A DNA stretch of 64,000 bases from OLB9 sp041392785 (GCA_041392785.1 JAWKLK010000003.1:1-64000); one strand, 5' to 3'; positions 9,427-19,210 are shown, numbered from the stretch's first letter. A program made the numbers and translations. Notes: generated from the letters alone by a model not told the origin.

Positions 9427-10506
9427 ATGAATTTTTATAGAGAATCATCCCAAAAATTTCTATACTCATATTTAAATAATGCTTCACCTACAGGATTTGA
9501 AATGCCAGGTCAAAAATTATGGCTTGAATATTTAAAACCTTATATCGATGAATGGCATTTAGACAACTATGGCACAGCATATGGCATCATTAATCCAGGT
9601 CAGGATTATAAGGTAGTCATAGAAGCCCACGCAGATGAAATTTCTTGGTTTGTTAATTATATATCTGACAATGGTTTCATTCAGGTAATCAGGAATGGTG
9701 GTTCAGACCACATCATTGCCCCTTCCATGCGTGTCAATATCCATACAAAAAATGGTATTGTTGATGGAGTTTTTGGCTGGCCAGCTATACACATTCGCAG
9801 AGGAAAAGACGAAAACTTATCACCAACAGTTGAAAATATTTTCATTGATGTAGGAGCAAAAGACAAAGAATCTGTTCTAAAAATGGGCATTCATGTAGGA
9901 AGTGTAGTGACATTTAAGGATAATCTCACAATTTTAAATGACACATATTATACTGGACGAGCTCTAGATAATAGGATAGGTGGATTCTGTATCGCAGAAG
10001 TGGCTAGAATGCTTCATGAGAAGAAAAAGAAATTGCCATTTTCTTTATATATTGTCAATGCTGTTCAAGAAGAAATTGGCCTTCGAGGTGCTGAAATGAT
10101 AGCAAATACCATAAAGCCTCACGTTGCCATCATTATGGATGTGACACATGATACCAGTACACCACTTGTCAATAATAAAATTCACGGAGATATCAAATGC
10201 GGTGACGGCCCTACCCTAACCTATGCCCCAGCAGTCCATAATAAATTACTCGAATTAGTCATCGACACTGCTGAAAATAAGAAAATTCCGTATCAAAGAT
10301 CCGCAGCGAGTAGATCAACTGGCACCGATACAGATGCATTCGCGTATAGTAATGGTGGAGTACCTTCAGTCTTAATATCATTACCGTTAAGATATATGCA
10401 TACCACTGTAGAAATGGCCCATAAAACTGATATCGAAAATACAATAAAGTTGATATATGAAAGTATCTTAAATGTCAAGAGTGGCCAAAGTTTTAAATAC
10501 TTTTAG
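9427..10506 (+). CDS. M42 family metallopeptidase (glutamyl aminopeptidase-like)
   Basis: This 359-residue protein is a dinuclear-metal aminopeptidase of family M42 (TET/FrvX/PepA type), cytosolic and acting on peptide N termini. Expected metal-ligand and catalytic motifs are present: EAHADEIS (about 57-64), GRALDNRIGG (about 178), VQEEIGLRGAE with the catalytic Glu pair (about 213) and IIMDVTHDT (about 237). The last ligand His is in RYMHTTVEMA (about 320). The length fits the family. It closes the core block; the accessory operon starts 88 bp later. Confidence 0.92.
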   Translation: MNFYRESSQKFLYSYLNNASPTGFEMPGQKLWLEYLKPYIDEWHLDNYGTAYGIINPGQDYKVVIEAHADEISWFVNYISDNGFIQVIRNGGSDHIIAPSMRVNIHTKNGIVDGVFGWPAIHIRRGKDENLSPTVENIFIDVGAKDKESVLKMGIHVGSVVTFKDNLTILNDTYYTGRALDNRIGGFCIAEVARMLHEKKKKLPFSLYIVNAVQEEIGLRGAEMIANTIKPHVAIIMDVTHDTSTPLVNNKIHGDIKCGDGPTLTYAPAVHNKLLELVIDTAENKKIPYQRSAASRSTGTDTDAFAYSNGGVPSVLISLPLRYMHTTVEMAHKTDIENTIKLIYESILNVKSGQSFKYF

Positions 10507-10594
10507 GCATATTATATTTTGTTTGATGTAACTATCATCATATTTTATTTTTTTTGTACATTTAGGTAACAAATAAAAACTCCTATGTGATTTA

Positions 10595-11335
10595 ATGTTG
10601 ACCAAAAACATTAAAAACACTGAGTATATGTTGCCATTACCTACATACGATATTATCAAAACTGCTTATGCCAACAAAGGCTTTACCTATTTTGAAGGCA
10701 CAACTCCTTATAATCTCAATCTTTGGGGCATAAGGAAGCAATATGGGGAGATAGACTTATTTGATGATTTGTTAGGAGTTTCCTATTTGGATGAAAGTGG
10801 CCAACCAAGACTTTATGCACATCATGCCACAGTAGATCCAGGAAAATACTACTTAATCACCAAAACAGGCAACCACAATGGAACCTTCATATTAGCTCCA
10901 GGTCAGTATCGTGGATGTTGGAAAACCGGCAATCATGGCTCTAGCAGGTATCTTGCACTTGTTCAAAAACCTAATTATACTGGATTTAAAGGTTGGCGAG
11001 ATAGCATTCTGAATGGCATCATAGACAGAAACCTTAAAACAGACGGCACTTTTTATACGGATGTAAAAGGTTTAAATATGCATCGATCCAATACATCCTA
11101 CCAATCACTAGTAGGTCGATACTCCTCCGGTTGTCAAGTCAGACAATGTTATGGCTGTCATAGTATAATGATGGATATAATCAGCAAAGCACTACATTAC
11201 TTCTCTAACAGCTTTTCGTACACATTATTTGAAGAGGAAGATGTATTTCCTACAAGTAATACAACTACGAGAGGAAATAATTCTACGCAAAAGATAAGAA
11301 AATGGCCTGAGGACTTTATCAAAATTCACAACTAG
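10595..11335 (+). CDS. Small protein with L,D-transpeptidase-like H...SGC motif
   Basis: I do not recognise this 246-residue protein with certainty. The strongest signal is H163 (GLNMHRSN) followed 17 residues later by C180 in YSSGCQV. The YkuD fold of L,D-transpeptidases uses an equivalent spacing between HG and S-x-GC. A related HR...SAGCQ pattern occurs, as I remember it, in peptidoglycan-active proteins of Bacteroidota. Other visible features are a beta-rich N-terminal half (FILAPGQYRGCWKTGNHG) and a polar, Ser/Thr-rich C terminus. There is no signal peptide, so a direct cell-wall role would need another export route. It starts the operon with the CHAT gene (29-bp gap) and TIR gene. A weak -7-like element (TACATTTA) is at 10557-10564. 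Confidence 0.5.
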   Translation: MLTKNIKNTEYMLPLPTYDIIKTAYANKGFTYFEGTTPYNLNLWGIRKQYGEIDLFDDLLGVSYLDESGQPRLYAHHATVDPGKYYLITKTGNHNGTFILAPGQYRGCWKTGNHGSSRYLALVQKPNYTGFKGWRDSILNGIIDRNLKTDGTFYTDVKGLNMHRSNTSYQSLVGRYSSGCQVRQCYGCHSIMMDIISKALHYFSNSFSYTLFEEEDVFPTSNTTTRGNNSTQKIRKWPEDFIKIHN

Positions 11336-11364
11336 ATTTACTAATATATATCAACATTCAACCC

Positions 11365-14300
11365 ATGGAAATCATAAAAATATTTGGAACAAAATTAACT
11401 GAACAAGATAATAATAATCATCAGTTTGCTAATACATTTATTGATAAGATAAAAAACGAAATTGCTTCTTATAAAATTGAGCCACCTCATCGTTCTGGCA
11501 GCAATATTTCTACGGGAGTTTTGGATAATAATGGCATAGTTTATTATGAATTCGAAGACAATACCTATGTATTTCTTACTCCTGAAGAAATAAAAACGTT
11601 ATGTCACCGTGAGAGAAGCAATCCGAAGTTTAGATCAATACATGTAGCTGAAGATGAATTGTTTTTGTCTGTGTCACTTAGTGATAATAATACTCGTGAC
11701 GGATGGGTTAAGAAAGCTATTACGAAATTTGTAAGCTTTCTTACACAATCCCAAATGGATGACTTCATTGGAGGTATTACTCAAAATATGGTATATAATA
11801 AAGCTAAAGAATTAGAATCCAACACGGTGCCTACAGAAGGCTTAGTCCATATTGGAAACGATAAAGGATTTAGCAATCCAGTATTTACAGAAAATAATGC
11901 TCCCTATTTCTTACTAATTCATGGAACCAATAGTAATACTCTTGGTGCATTTTTTAATCCAGCACCCAATACTAGCGAACTTGAAAATAATTCAATAATT
12001 TTTTCAGAATTGAAAAAACAATATGACAATAAAATACTTGCCTTTGAACATCACACTCTGACAAAATCTCCCTTAGAAAATGTTGAACTATTGTCAAAAG
12101 AACTGCCTACATCAATAGAGTTAACCATCATGACTCATTCTAGAGGCGGCCTGGTATTAGATACACTTTTGATGTGTTTGGATGCCAAACAAAATCCTGA
12201 TAAAGCAGATAGAATAAAAGAATGTTTGCAGTTCGAAAACTGTTCCCATGACGTTAAAATATTTGAAAATATATTAAATAACCTAGAGGGTAAAACTATT
12301 TCTGTAAATCAAATTATAAAAGTTGCAAGTCCTGGTGGAGGTACCACACTCCTTTCTGACAAAATCATAGACTATCTAAGAGTTATCACATCTTTTGCAA
12401 GAAATTTTGCACCATTAGCAGGAGATGTTGTTATAGAATTAGCAGAGAAGCTTATATTTTCTATACTAAGGTCAAAAGACAATAAAAATATCTTACCAGG
12501 ATTAGAAGTGATGAACCCTGAAAGCCCATTCCTAGATCTCATCAATACTTATCCGCTGAAAAAAGAGCCTAAAAGTTATATTGTTACCGGCCAAACTAGA
12601 TTAAACTATAGTATAGGCGCAATAAGTCACAATTTGTTGTTTCTTGCAAGTCGCATTTTCACTGCTGAAGCAAATGATCTAGTAGTCAATACTGCTTCTA
12701 TGACACAAGGTATTCCTCTAAAAAATGCTTTGGTAACTTTGTCAAATGACGGTCATGTATTTCACTCTTCTTACTTTTATCAATACAATACAGCTTATCA
12801 AATAAAATTAGCTATAGAATCAAAAGGTGAATTCAATCCACAAACTCTTTTTAGAAGCCTTGATTCGTCTCAACGTGGAATTGAAGTTGAATTTGGACAC
12901 TATTCGCATAAAAATATAAGTGGCAATAAGCCCATCACTGTGATCATCCCAGGTATGATGGGATCCACTTTATCTAAAAATAATAACCAAATTTGGATTG
13001 GCTATTGGAACATTTTTACGAGGTCATTACTCAAAATGGGGGTAACAGATCCTGATATATTTTCCGATGGAGTTATTGCAACAGCATATAAATCTTTTTG
13101 TGAATTTTTACTAAAAGAAGGCTATGACGTGTACGTAATTCATTATGATTGGAGAAAATCTTACATGAGTCAGCTACCACTGTTGGAAAAGGAGTTAAAT
13201 TTCATTATTGAAAAATCTAATGGGCAACCTATTAGGGTAGTATCACACTCCAAAGGTGGTCTTTTGATGAAGCAACTTATTATTTCTAATTTTGATCTGT
13301 ATCAAAAACTCGCTCTTTCTACAGATTTTAAATGGATAATGTGTGGAACTCCTTGGTTTGGTTCTTACGCAGCTGTTAAAACCCTAATAGGACAAAGCAA
13401 TACTTTAAAAAACCTAAAAAGAATCTCATTTCTCGTTAGCTATAGGCAATTATTGGAGATTTTCTCAAAATATGAAGGAGTCTTGGAAATGCTACCTATG
13501 AATTTGACAAACTCTGAAATAATAAACAAAAACCGAAAAGGTCTGCCACTTTATGATTATTCTGATAATTCTGTTTGGAAGTTCCTATACAATATTGATA
13601 AAACTAATAATTATAGGTGGGTCACCCCTGAAATGAATAAGTCTAATTTTAAAAACCTAATCAACAGTACTGCAAACATCATTTTTGGCTATAAAAACGA
13701 AAATTTAGGATCAAAAACTTATCTAAATAGTGACCAAATTTATTATTTAGCTGGGGAATATGAAGAGACACCTTACAATCTGGTAGTTAACGAAGAAACA
13801 AGCTCCTTAGAATGCGAAAACATCCCTTTCAGTGGGGATGGAACAGTCACATATGTAGAAGGGATACCTCAAGGTATGAATCCTGAACATGTCTATTATA
13901 TATCGGCAAAACATGAAAGATTGCTTGATGACAGATCTTCATTCAGAAGTATTTTACAATTATTGGAAAATGGAACTTGCAATCTAAAAAATACACCGGC
14001 AGAAAAAGATACACGAAGTCTAAATCAGTACTTCATCGAACCAGTTTATTCCAATAAATTTCAAAAATCAAACCAAGTCCACGAAAATTTAAGACAATTA
14101 TTCGGAACCAACACTGGCGACAACTTTACAGTTTCAGAAGGATTTATACCATTACAAGTAGAGTTATCGCATGGCGATTTGAAATTTTGCGAAGGTCCAT
14201 TGATGGTTGGTCATTTTGAAAATGAAGCAATTACAAAGGCAGAAGCCCATTTAGATACTTTATTGGAAAATTATTTATCAAATAAACTTGCAAGTGACCA

Positions 14301-16911
14301 CTACCCTAATAATATTGGTGAGTCACTATATATTTTCAAATCAAAACTCCACAAACCTAAAGGTGGATTAATCATTGGACTAGGAAATAATTTTAAACTT
14401 AGTGGTTTTGGATTGACGGAATCAATTAAGAAAGGTGTTATTTCTGCTGTTTTGGCACATCATGAAAGTCCGCATAGATATACTAGCCCACTCACTACCC
14501 TCTCAACACTCCTCATAGGTACAGTTTTCGGTGATTTAAATATCCCGACATCAATGAATGCCATAATAAGCGGAGTGGAGGAAGCAAATATTTTCATTGA
14601 TAAATTGAATATAAATGAAATGGGTAAGTATACGAAAATTTCAAAATTAGAATTTATAGAGATTTTTCAAGACAAAGTACTTAGTATCTTTTACGAGCTA
14701 AACAGATTAAAAAATCAAGGAAAGATTTCCTTTGATCCAAATCAAATAAATACTAAACCTGGTAATAAAAATTACCTAAGTATAAATTATGATAACAATA
14801 AATGGAATCAGTTAAGGATCAGATTGAATGGTGGTTGTCCAGTTTTTGGAAATGATGATATTTCAACCATAACATGTTATCAATCTTGTGCCAATTGTGA
14901 AAGTGAAAGTAAATCATTGCCAACAGGCAAACAAATCGCACATTGCACACACGCACAAAAATACTTAGAATTTGATTTTGGGTACGGTATAGCAAGAGAT
15001 GAAAATAGAAGGAACTACATACCTCTAGATTCAATATTGGGATACATGGAACAAATCAAAAATGAAACCAATGATAATAAAAATTGGGATACTGAAGTAT
15101 CAAAAACATTGTTTGAAATGCTTGTACCAAATGATTTTAAACAGGATATCCGCTCACAACGCAATTTAGTTTTAAACCTCGATACCGAAATAGCATCATT
15201 ACCATGGGAACTTATACAAGATACCGCAATCTCCCAAAAACCCATCTGTGTAAACGCCGGAATGATACGCCAACTAAACACAAAAAATTTTAGAATAAAA
15301 CCTAAATACAGCAAAAAAAATAATGTATTAATCATCGGTGATCCAATCATTGAAGGTGCTAAATTTCCACAATTACAAGGAGCGAAAGAAGAGGCTTTTG
15401 CAGTTTCCAGTATATTGCCAAACAACCTAAATGTCATCGAGAAAATTAATGCTACAAGTGGTGAAATACTCCAAGCAATTTATGCAAACGAGTCTAAAAT
15501 GATCCACATAGCTGCCCATGGTGATTTCAATCCATTGGATTCAAGAAAAAGTGGTGTTGTCATTGGATTCAATAAAGTCATCCAAACTCCTATATTTTTG
15601 ACAGCTGCCAATATCACACAAATGGATGTAGTACCTGAGTTTGTGTTTATAAATACCTGCTATTCTGGAAAAAATACTGGGGAAGCGAATGCCATTTCAT
15701 ATAGTACATATGGCTTTGCAGCAAATATCGGACAGGAATTCATAGCAGCTGGTGTAAAAGCTATTATCGTAGCTGGCTGGCCTGTTTATGATGACCTAGC
15801 CCTCCTCTTTGCCACTGAATTTTATAGAAACTTTTTTGAAGGCACGCCGTTCGGGGAAAGTGTTTTAATTGCGAGAAGTGCCTGTTACAACTTAGATCCC
15901 GAAAGAAATACTTGGGGCGCATACCAATGTTATGGCGACTATTTGTATCAATACAAAATAGAAAGAAAAGATAATGAAAAGTCATATCTTTTAGATAAAG
16001 AGGTATTGAATGACCTCTCAAACCTGAATAATCAATTGGACTACTATAAAGGTTCATACTCAACTATAAAAGATCAACTCAATGTAATTAATGATGCTAT
16101 CCTAGCCTTAAATATTAAAGATGGAAAAATACAGGAAAAATTAGCTGAAGCGTATTATAAAATTGGAGATTTGGAAAAAGCATTCGAAACATATCAAGCA
16201 TTAATGAATCTGAACAAAGCTGATTTTTCGGTTAAGTCTATTGAACAATTACTCAACATAGAAGCAAAACGTATAGTGTCCATTACTATACCCAAAATAA
16301 AAGATAAAAACATATACGATCAATCTCTAACTTCCTTAGACACCATCATAGACAATTTGAAACTTCTAGGAAATATTGGCAATGGGCGCAGTGGAGAAAG
16401 ACTCTCTATCATAGGAAGTACATACAAACGGAAGGCATTCCTTCAAATTAAAGCAAATGAAGACCATACTGCATCATTGACACAAGCTATTGATGCATAT
16501 AAGGAGGCATCTAATAATATTAAAGAGGATCATTATGCAGAATCAAACCTTCTACTTTTAGAATTCTTTATAAACCCAAATAATCAAAAAATAAAAAATA
16601 GCAGCAAGAAAATTAAAAAATTAGATGAATTCAATGGTGAATATTTTAAAGATATAATCAATTTCAATAAGGATTTGCTAGAATTCTTATTACATGGAAA
16701 AATAGACAAGATATCGAAAGATGAATTAATTTATTTATCATTGAGAGATACCTATGACTATATCTGGGAACATGGGGGATCCAGAAATAATCTGTCTGGA
16801 GAAAAAGAACAATTAGAAATGACAATAACATTTCTTCCAAAAAGTGTTAAGGATTATTCAGTAAAAATCACAGTTCTAACTAACCTACTCGATTACTTAT
16901 CTCAACTTTAA
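11365..16911 (+). CDS. Dual alpha/beta hydrolase-CHAT protease-TPR protein
   Basis: This 1848-residue protein joins several enzymes. Hydrolase 1 (about 175-480) has LIHGTN at 184-189, nucleophile S259 in HSRGG, D438 (NDLVV) and H464/H467, an apparently intact Ser-Asp-His triad. Hydrolase 2 (about 523-870) is LCAT/lipase-like: PGMMGS at 529-534, nucleophile S629 in HSKGG, D825 in SGDGTV and H850 (AKHERLL). A third globular region (about 930-1060: HGDLKF, MVGHFENE, GLIIGLGN) resembles a domain often preceding CHAT. A Cys/His cluster follows: C1158, C1171, C1175, C1178, H1193, C1194, H1196. The CHAT protease (clan CD) spans about 1255-1530 with H1385 (IAAHGD) and C1432 (INTCYSG). TPR-like helices start near 1580. 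No signal peptide, so cytosolic. It is translationally close (3 bp) to the TIR gene. A role in regulated self-killing or phage defence is inference. Confidence 0.85.
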   Translation: MEIIKIFGTKLTEQDNNNHQFANTFIDKIKNEIASYKIEPPHRSGSNISTGVLDNNGIVYYEFEDNTYVFLTPEEIKTLCHRERSNPKFRSIHVAEDELFLSVSLSDNNTRDGWVKKAITKFVSFLTQSQMDDFIGGITQNMVYNKAKELESNTVPTEGLVHIGNDKGFSNPVFTENNAPYFLLIHGTNSNTLGAFFNPAPNTSELENNSIIFSELKKQYDNKILAFEHHTLTKSPLENVELLSKELPTSIELTIMTHSRGGLVLDTLLMCLDAKQNPDKADRIKECLQFENCSHDVKIFENILNNLEGKTISVNQIIKVASPGGGTTLLSDKIIDYLRVITSFARNFAPLAGDVVIELAEKLIFSILRSKDNKNILPGLEVMNPESPFLDLINTYPLKKEPKSYIVTGQTRLNYSIGAISHNLLFLASRIFTAEANDLVVNTASMTQGIPLKNALVTLSNDGHVFHSSYFYQYNTAYQIKLAIESKGEFNPQTLFRSLDSSQRGIEVEFGHYSHKNISGNKPITVIIPGMMGSTLSKNNNQIWIGYWNIFTRSLLKMGVTDPDIFSDGVIATAYKSFCEFLLKEGYDVYVIHYDWRKSYMSQLPLLEKELNFIIEKSNGQPIRVVSHSKGGLLMKQLIISNFDLYQKLALSTDFKWIMCGTPWFGSYAAVKTLIGQSNTLKNLKRISFLVSYRQLLEIFSKYEGVLEMLPMNLTNSEIINKNRKGLPLYDYSDNSVWKFLYNIDKTNNYRWVTPEMNKSNFKNLINSTANIIFGYKNENLGSKTYLNSDQIYYLAGEYEETPYNLVVNEETSSLECENIPFSGDGTVTYVEGIPQGMNPEHVYYISAKHERLLDDRSSFRSILQLLENGTCNLKNTPAEKDTRSLNQYFIEPVYSNKFQKSNQVHENLRQLFGTNTGDNFTVSEGFIPLQVELSHGDLKFCEGPLMVGHFENEAITKAEAHLDTLLENYLSNKLASDHYPNNIGESLYIFKSKLHKPKGGLIIGLGNNFKLSGFGLTESIKKGVISAVLAHHESPHRYTSPLTTLSTLLIGTVFGDLNIPTSMNAIISGVEEANIFIDKLNINEMGKYTKISKLEFIEIFQDKVLSIFYELNRLKNQGKISFDPNQINTKPGNKNYLSINYDNNKWNQLRIRLNGGCPVFGNDDISTITCYQSCANCESESKSLPTGKQIAHCTHAQKYLEFDFGYGIARDENRRNYIPLDSILGYMEQIKNETNDNKNWDTEVSKTLFEMLVPNDFKQDIRSQRNLVLNLDTEIASLPWELIQDTAISQKPICVNAGMIRQLNTKNFRIKPKYSKKNNVLIIGDPIIEGAKFPQLQGAKEEAFAVSSILPNNLNVIEKINATSGEILQAIYANESKMIHIAAHGDFNPLDSRKSGVVIGFNKVIQTPIFLTAANITQMDVVPEFVFINTCYSGKNTGEANAISYSTYGFAANIGQEFIAAGVKAIIVAGWPVYDDLALLFATEFYRNFFEGTPFGESVLIARSACYNLDPERNTWGAYQCYGDYLYQYKIERKDNEKSYLLDKEVLNDLSNLNNQLDYYKGSYSTIKDQLNVINDAILALNIKDGKIQEKLAEAYYKIGDLEKAFETYQALMNLNKADFSVKSIEQLLNIEAKRIVSITIPKIKDKNIYDQSLTSLDTIIDNLKLLGNIGNGRSGERLSIIGSTYKRKAFLQIKANEDHTASLTQAIDAYKEASNNIKEDHYAESNLLLLEFFINPNNQKIKNSSKKIKKLDEFNGEYFKDIINFNKDLLEFLLHGKIDKISKDELIYLSLRDTYDYIWEHGGSRNNLSGEKEQLEMTITFLPKSVKDYSVKITVLTNLLDYLSQL

Positions 16912-16914
16912 AAA

Positions 16915-18924
16915 ATGTCAAAAATATTTATTTCCTATAGGAGAAGTGATACAGGCTATCAACCCGAACAAATCAAAACCATATTGTCCAAATATGTGTC
17001 TGAAGATGTCATTTTTTATGATCACGTCATAGATCCTGGTGAAAATTTTCCCGAAATATTGAACAAAAGGCTCAAGTCTGCAAAAGTAATGCTGGTTCTC
17101 ATCGGTAGAGACTGGTTATCTGCTTTGAAAAAGAGACAAAAGGACAAAAACACAATGGATTATGTGTTACTTGAAATAGAGCGCGGATTGCAAAAAAATA
17201 AACGAGACAAAAGTTTTAAAATTTATCCAATCTTATTTGATGGAGAACCTATGCCGGCTGCTAAGGACTTACCCGAAAGTTTAACTGCACTCACGCAATT
17301 CAATGCCATAAGTATCTCTCAAAATGAAATACAACAAAAAATTTCAAAACTCGGCTATGAAATTTGTGCAGACATAAACAGTACTATACAATGTTTCTTA
17401 AAAAAGCACCTAAAGCTGAGTATAGCATTATTTATTACATTAGCTTTGGCAATATTGTGTTTAATAGTTTGCAAGCAAGAACCCAAATGCCTTGCTTTTG
17501 CCAATGGCGATATAAAGATATTATTGATTCCTAATAAAGATAATAATAGTAGTCTGGCCATACAGCAGTCCTTTATTGATGGTTTATCACCGTTCAACGT
17601 TTTGGTAGAATTTATGAAGGGAAAGACTGAAAATGTCTCTATCAACCAATTGCAAATATTATCAGAGACATGCGTTCCTGATGTTACCATAGATCAAAGA
17701 AATGCAAAGGATTTCAGTATTATTTATAAAAGCGATGAAATCAAGACGTATTTATTGAGAGAATTTAATGGTGCCAATTTCAACAGTACAAATTTGAAAA
17801 CACAGTCAGAGCTAAATTGTATTTTGTTGAGCTATTTGTACCATAAATCAAAAACAAATGCCACATCTATCGCCAAAATACCTTGTTTGTCAAACATCAA
17901 AAAATCAGACAAAATAGCTGCAACAGATACCTTGGGCAACGCCTTAGTACAATCTGCTGCTTTAATTTTTGAAAAAAACAATATGCCAGATTCCGCCTTA
18001 GTTTATCTCTCAATGGTAGAAAAAGGAGGACTAAACCCAGATACAGTCTATACTCGCATAGCGCGTACAGCTATGCAAATTAAGAATTATACTAAAAATA
18101 TTTCAGCCAATACAGAATTGATAAAAATAGCAGAAGCAAGTAAGAACTTGCAAGCAAAAGAAAATCACCTTCTCAATAGAGCACAAGCCTACATCTTAAA
18201 TTCAGACGTGTCTAATGCAAAAAAAGACATCGATGTTCTAAAATCTATAAATAAAAATAACTCCAAAATTGAAGAGCTGGAAAAGCAAATATCAAGTACG
18301 CGCTACAAATGCTCTAGTGGCAGTTGTGTAAATTTCATTTCCACCAATAGTAATGAAGGGTTCGCAAGTTTGACCCTCTGCACAAAGAATTGCAATCCTA
18401 CTTATACTCGCTACAAATGTTCTAATGGCAGTTGTGTAAAATTCATTTCCACCAATAATAATGAAGGTTTCTCAAGTATGAACCTCTGCCAAAATAATTG
18501 TATACCTACTTATACTCGCTACAAATGCTCAAATGGCAGTTGTGTAAAATTCATCACCACCAATAGTAATGAAGGTTACTCAAGTGTGAACCTCTGCCAA
18601 AATAGCTGCAACCCATTTCAAGGAAATTGGAAAAATACTGATGCATCCACAAAAGGAATAACAAGGATAGACATTTCCTATTCTGGCACAAAAATGAATG
18701 TACAATGTTATGGCAAATGTCACCCTACGGATTGTAAATGGAAAACGATATCAGTACCAGTAACTTCAATGTCCACACAGTTGTATAAAGTAAATCTAAA
18801 TGATGGTATTGCAATGCGCTCCATAACGCTATCTTTAAGCCAGTCTGTACTTAAAGTCAATATGACATCAGATTATCTCGACACAAGACCAACAAGAAAT
18901 GAAGCCTATACTTTCAAAAGATAA
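16915..18924 (+). CDS. TIR receptor-like protein: TIR, one TM, TPR, Cys-rich repeats
   Basis: This 669-residue protein starts with a TIR domain (1-140: IFISYRRSD at 4-12, FYDHVI, and a helix VLLEIERGL whose E87 is a candidate NADase Glu). A transmembrane helix spans about 168-186, preceded by KKHLK, so the positive-inside rule places TIR in the cytoplasm and the rest outside. Residues 190-340 are an unrecognised domain and about 340-455 look TPR-like. Three 36-residue repeats start at R463, R499 and R535, each with four cysteines (RYKCSxGSC... LCxxxC). A beta-rich C-terminal domain of about 95 residues follows. Disulfides in an extracytoplasmic region would fit. It sits 3 bp after the CHAT gene, so the two are almost certainly co-expressed. 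Confidence 0.85.
   Translation: MSKIFISYRRSDTGYQPEQIKTILSKYVSEDVIFYDHVIDPGENFPEILNKRLKSAKVMLVLIGRDWLSALKKRQKDKNTMDYVLLEIERGLQKNKRDKSFKIYPILFDGEPMPAAKDLPESLTALTQFNAISISQNEIQQKISKLGYEICADINSTIQCFLKKHLKLSIALFITLALAILCLIVCKQEPKCLAFANGDIKILLIPNKDNNSSLAIQQSFIDGLSPFNVLVEFMKGKTENVSINQLQILSETCVPDVTIDQRNAKDFSIIYKSDEIKTYLLREFNGANFNSTNLKTQSELNCILLSYLYHKSKTNATSIAKIPCLSNIKKSDKIAATDTLGNALVQSAALIFEKNNMPDSALVYLSMVEKGGLNPDTVYTRIARTAMQIKNYTKNISANTELIKIAEASKNLQAKENHLLNRAQAYILNSDVSNAKKDIDVLKSINKNNSKIEELEKQISSTRYKCSSGSCVNFISTNSNEGFASLTLCTKNCNPTYTRYKCSNGSCVKFISTNNNEGFSSMNLCQNNCIPTYTRYKCSNGSCVKFITTNSNEGYSSVNLCQNSCNPFQGNWKNTDASTKGITRIDISYSGTKMNVQCYGKCHPTDCKWKTISVPVTSMSTQLYKVNLNDGIAMRSITLSLSQSVLKVNMTSDYLDTRPTRNEAYTFKR
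18301..18624 (+). repeat. Three in-frame 108-bp repeats in the TIR gene
   Basis: Three consecutive 108-bp units, beginning at 18301, 18409 and 18517, encode 36-residue Cys-rich modules. The units are closely similar at DNA level (for example tgctctagtggcagttgtgt against tgttctaatggcagttgtgt), which suggests recent duplication or ongoing homogenisation. Confidence 0.9.
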
Positions 18925-18979
18925 CACAAGAACTTTTGGAATCCATTTGTGGCAGGCAAAACAGCGGCGGCATTTTTTG

Positions 18980-19013
18980 TTTACTTTTTGTGTGCTGATG
19001 AAAAAAAAGTAAA
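18980..19013. terminator. Hairpin downstream of the TIR gene
   Basis: Perfect 10-bp inverted repeat TTTACTTTTT (18980-18989) and AAAAAGTAAA (19004-19013) with a 14-nt loop, about 55 bp after the TIR stop codon. The surrounding text (gcggcggcattttttgttta) looks like a dispersed hairpin family I remember from other Bacteroidota intergenic regions. It may act as an operon terminator, although the stem is AT-rich. Confidence 0.45.
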
Positions 19014-19138
19014 AGGCTTGCCGACATGTATCTAATCGCTAAAATTTTAAATTTGTGCTATTTTATATGTTTCTTGAAATTCTTTATGGTCTATCCTATA
19101 AAACTCTGAGCCATCAAGGGGACAGGCTAAAAAATCTC

Positions 19139-19146
19139 CTACCTGA
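19139..19146. repeat. Target-site duplication, left copy
   Basis: The octamer ctacctga directly abuts the left end of the IS and is repeated at the right end (20642-20649). Eight base pairs is a usual duplication length for IS256-family insertions. Confidence 0.8.
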
Positions 19147-19170
19147 GGAATAGTTCAATAAAGTGTGTCT
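19147..19170. repeat. IS left terminal inverted repeat
   Basis: 24-bp end whose inner 18 bases are an exact reverse complement of the right end. Confidence 0.85.
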
Positions 19171-19210
19171 GGGTTAAAAAATAATTAATAAAACAACCAT
19201 GATAGGTTTT

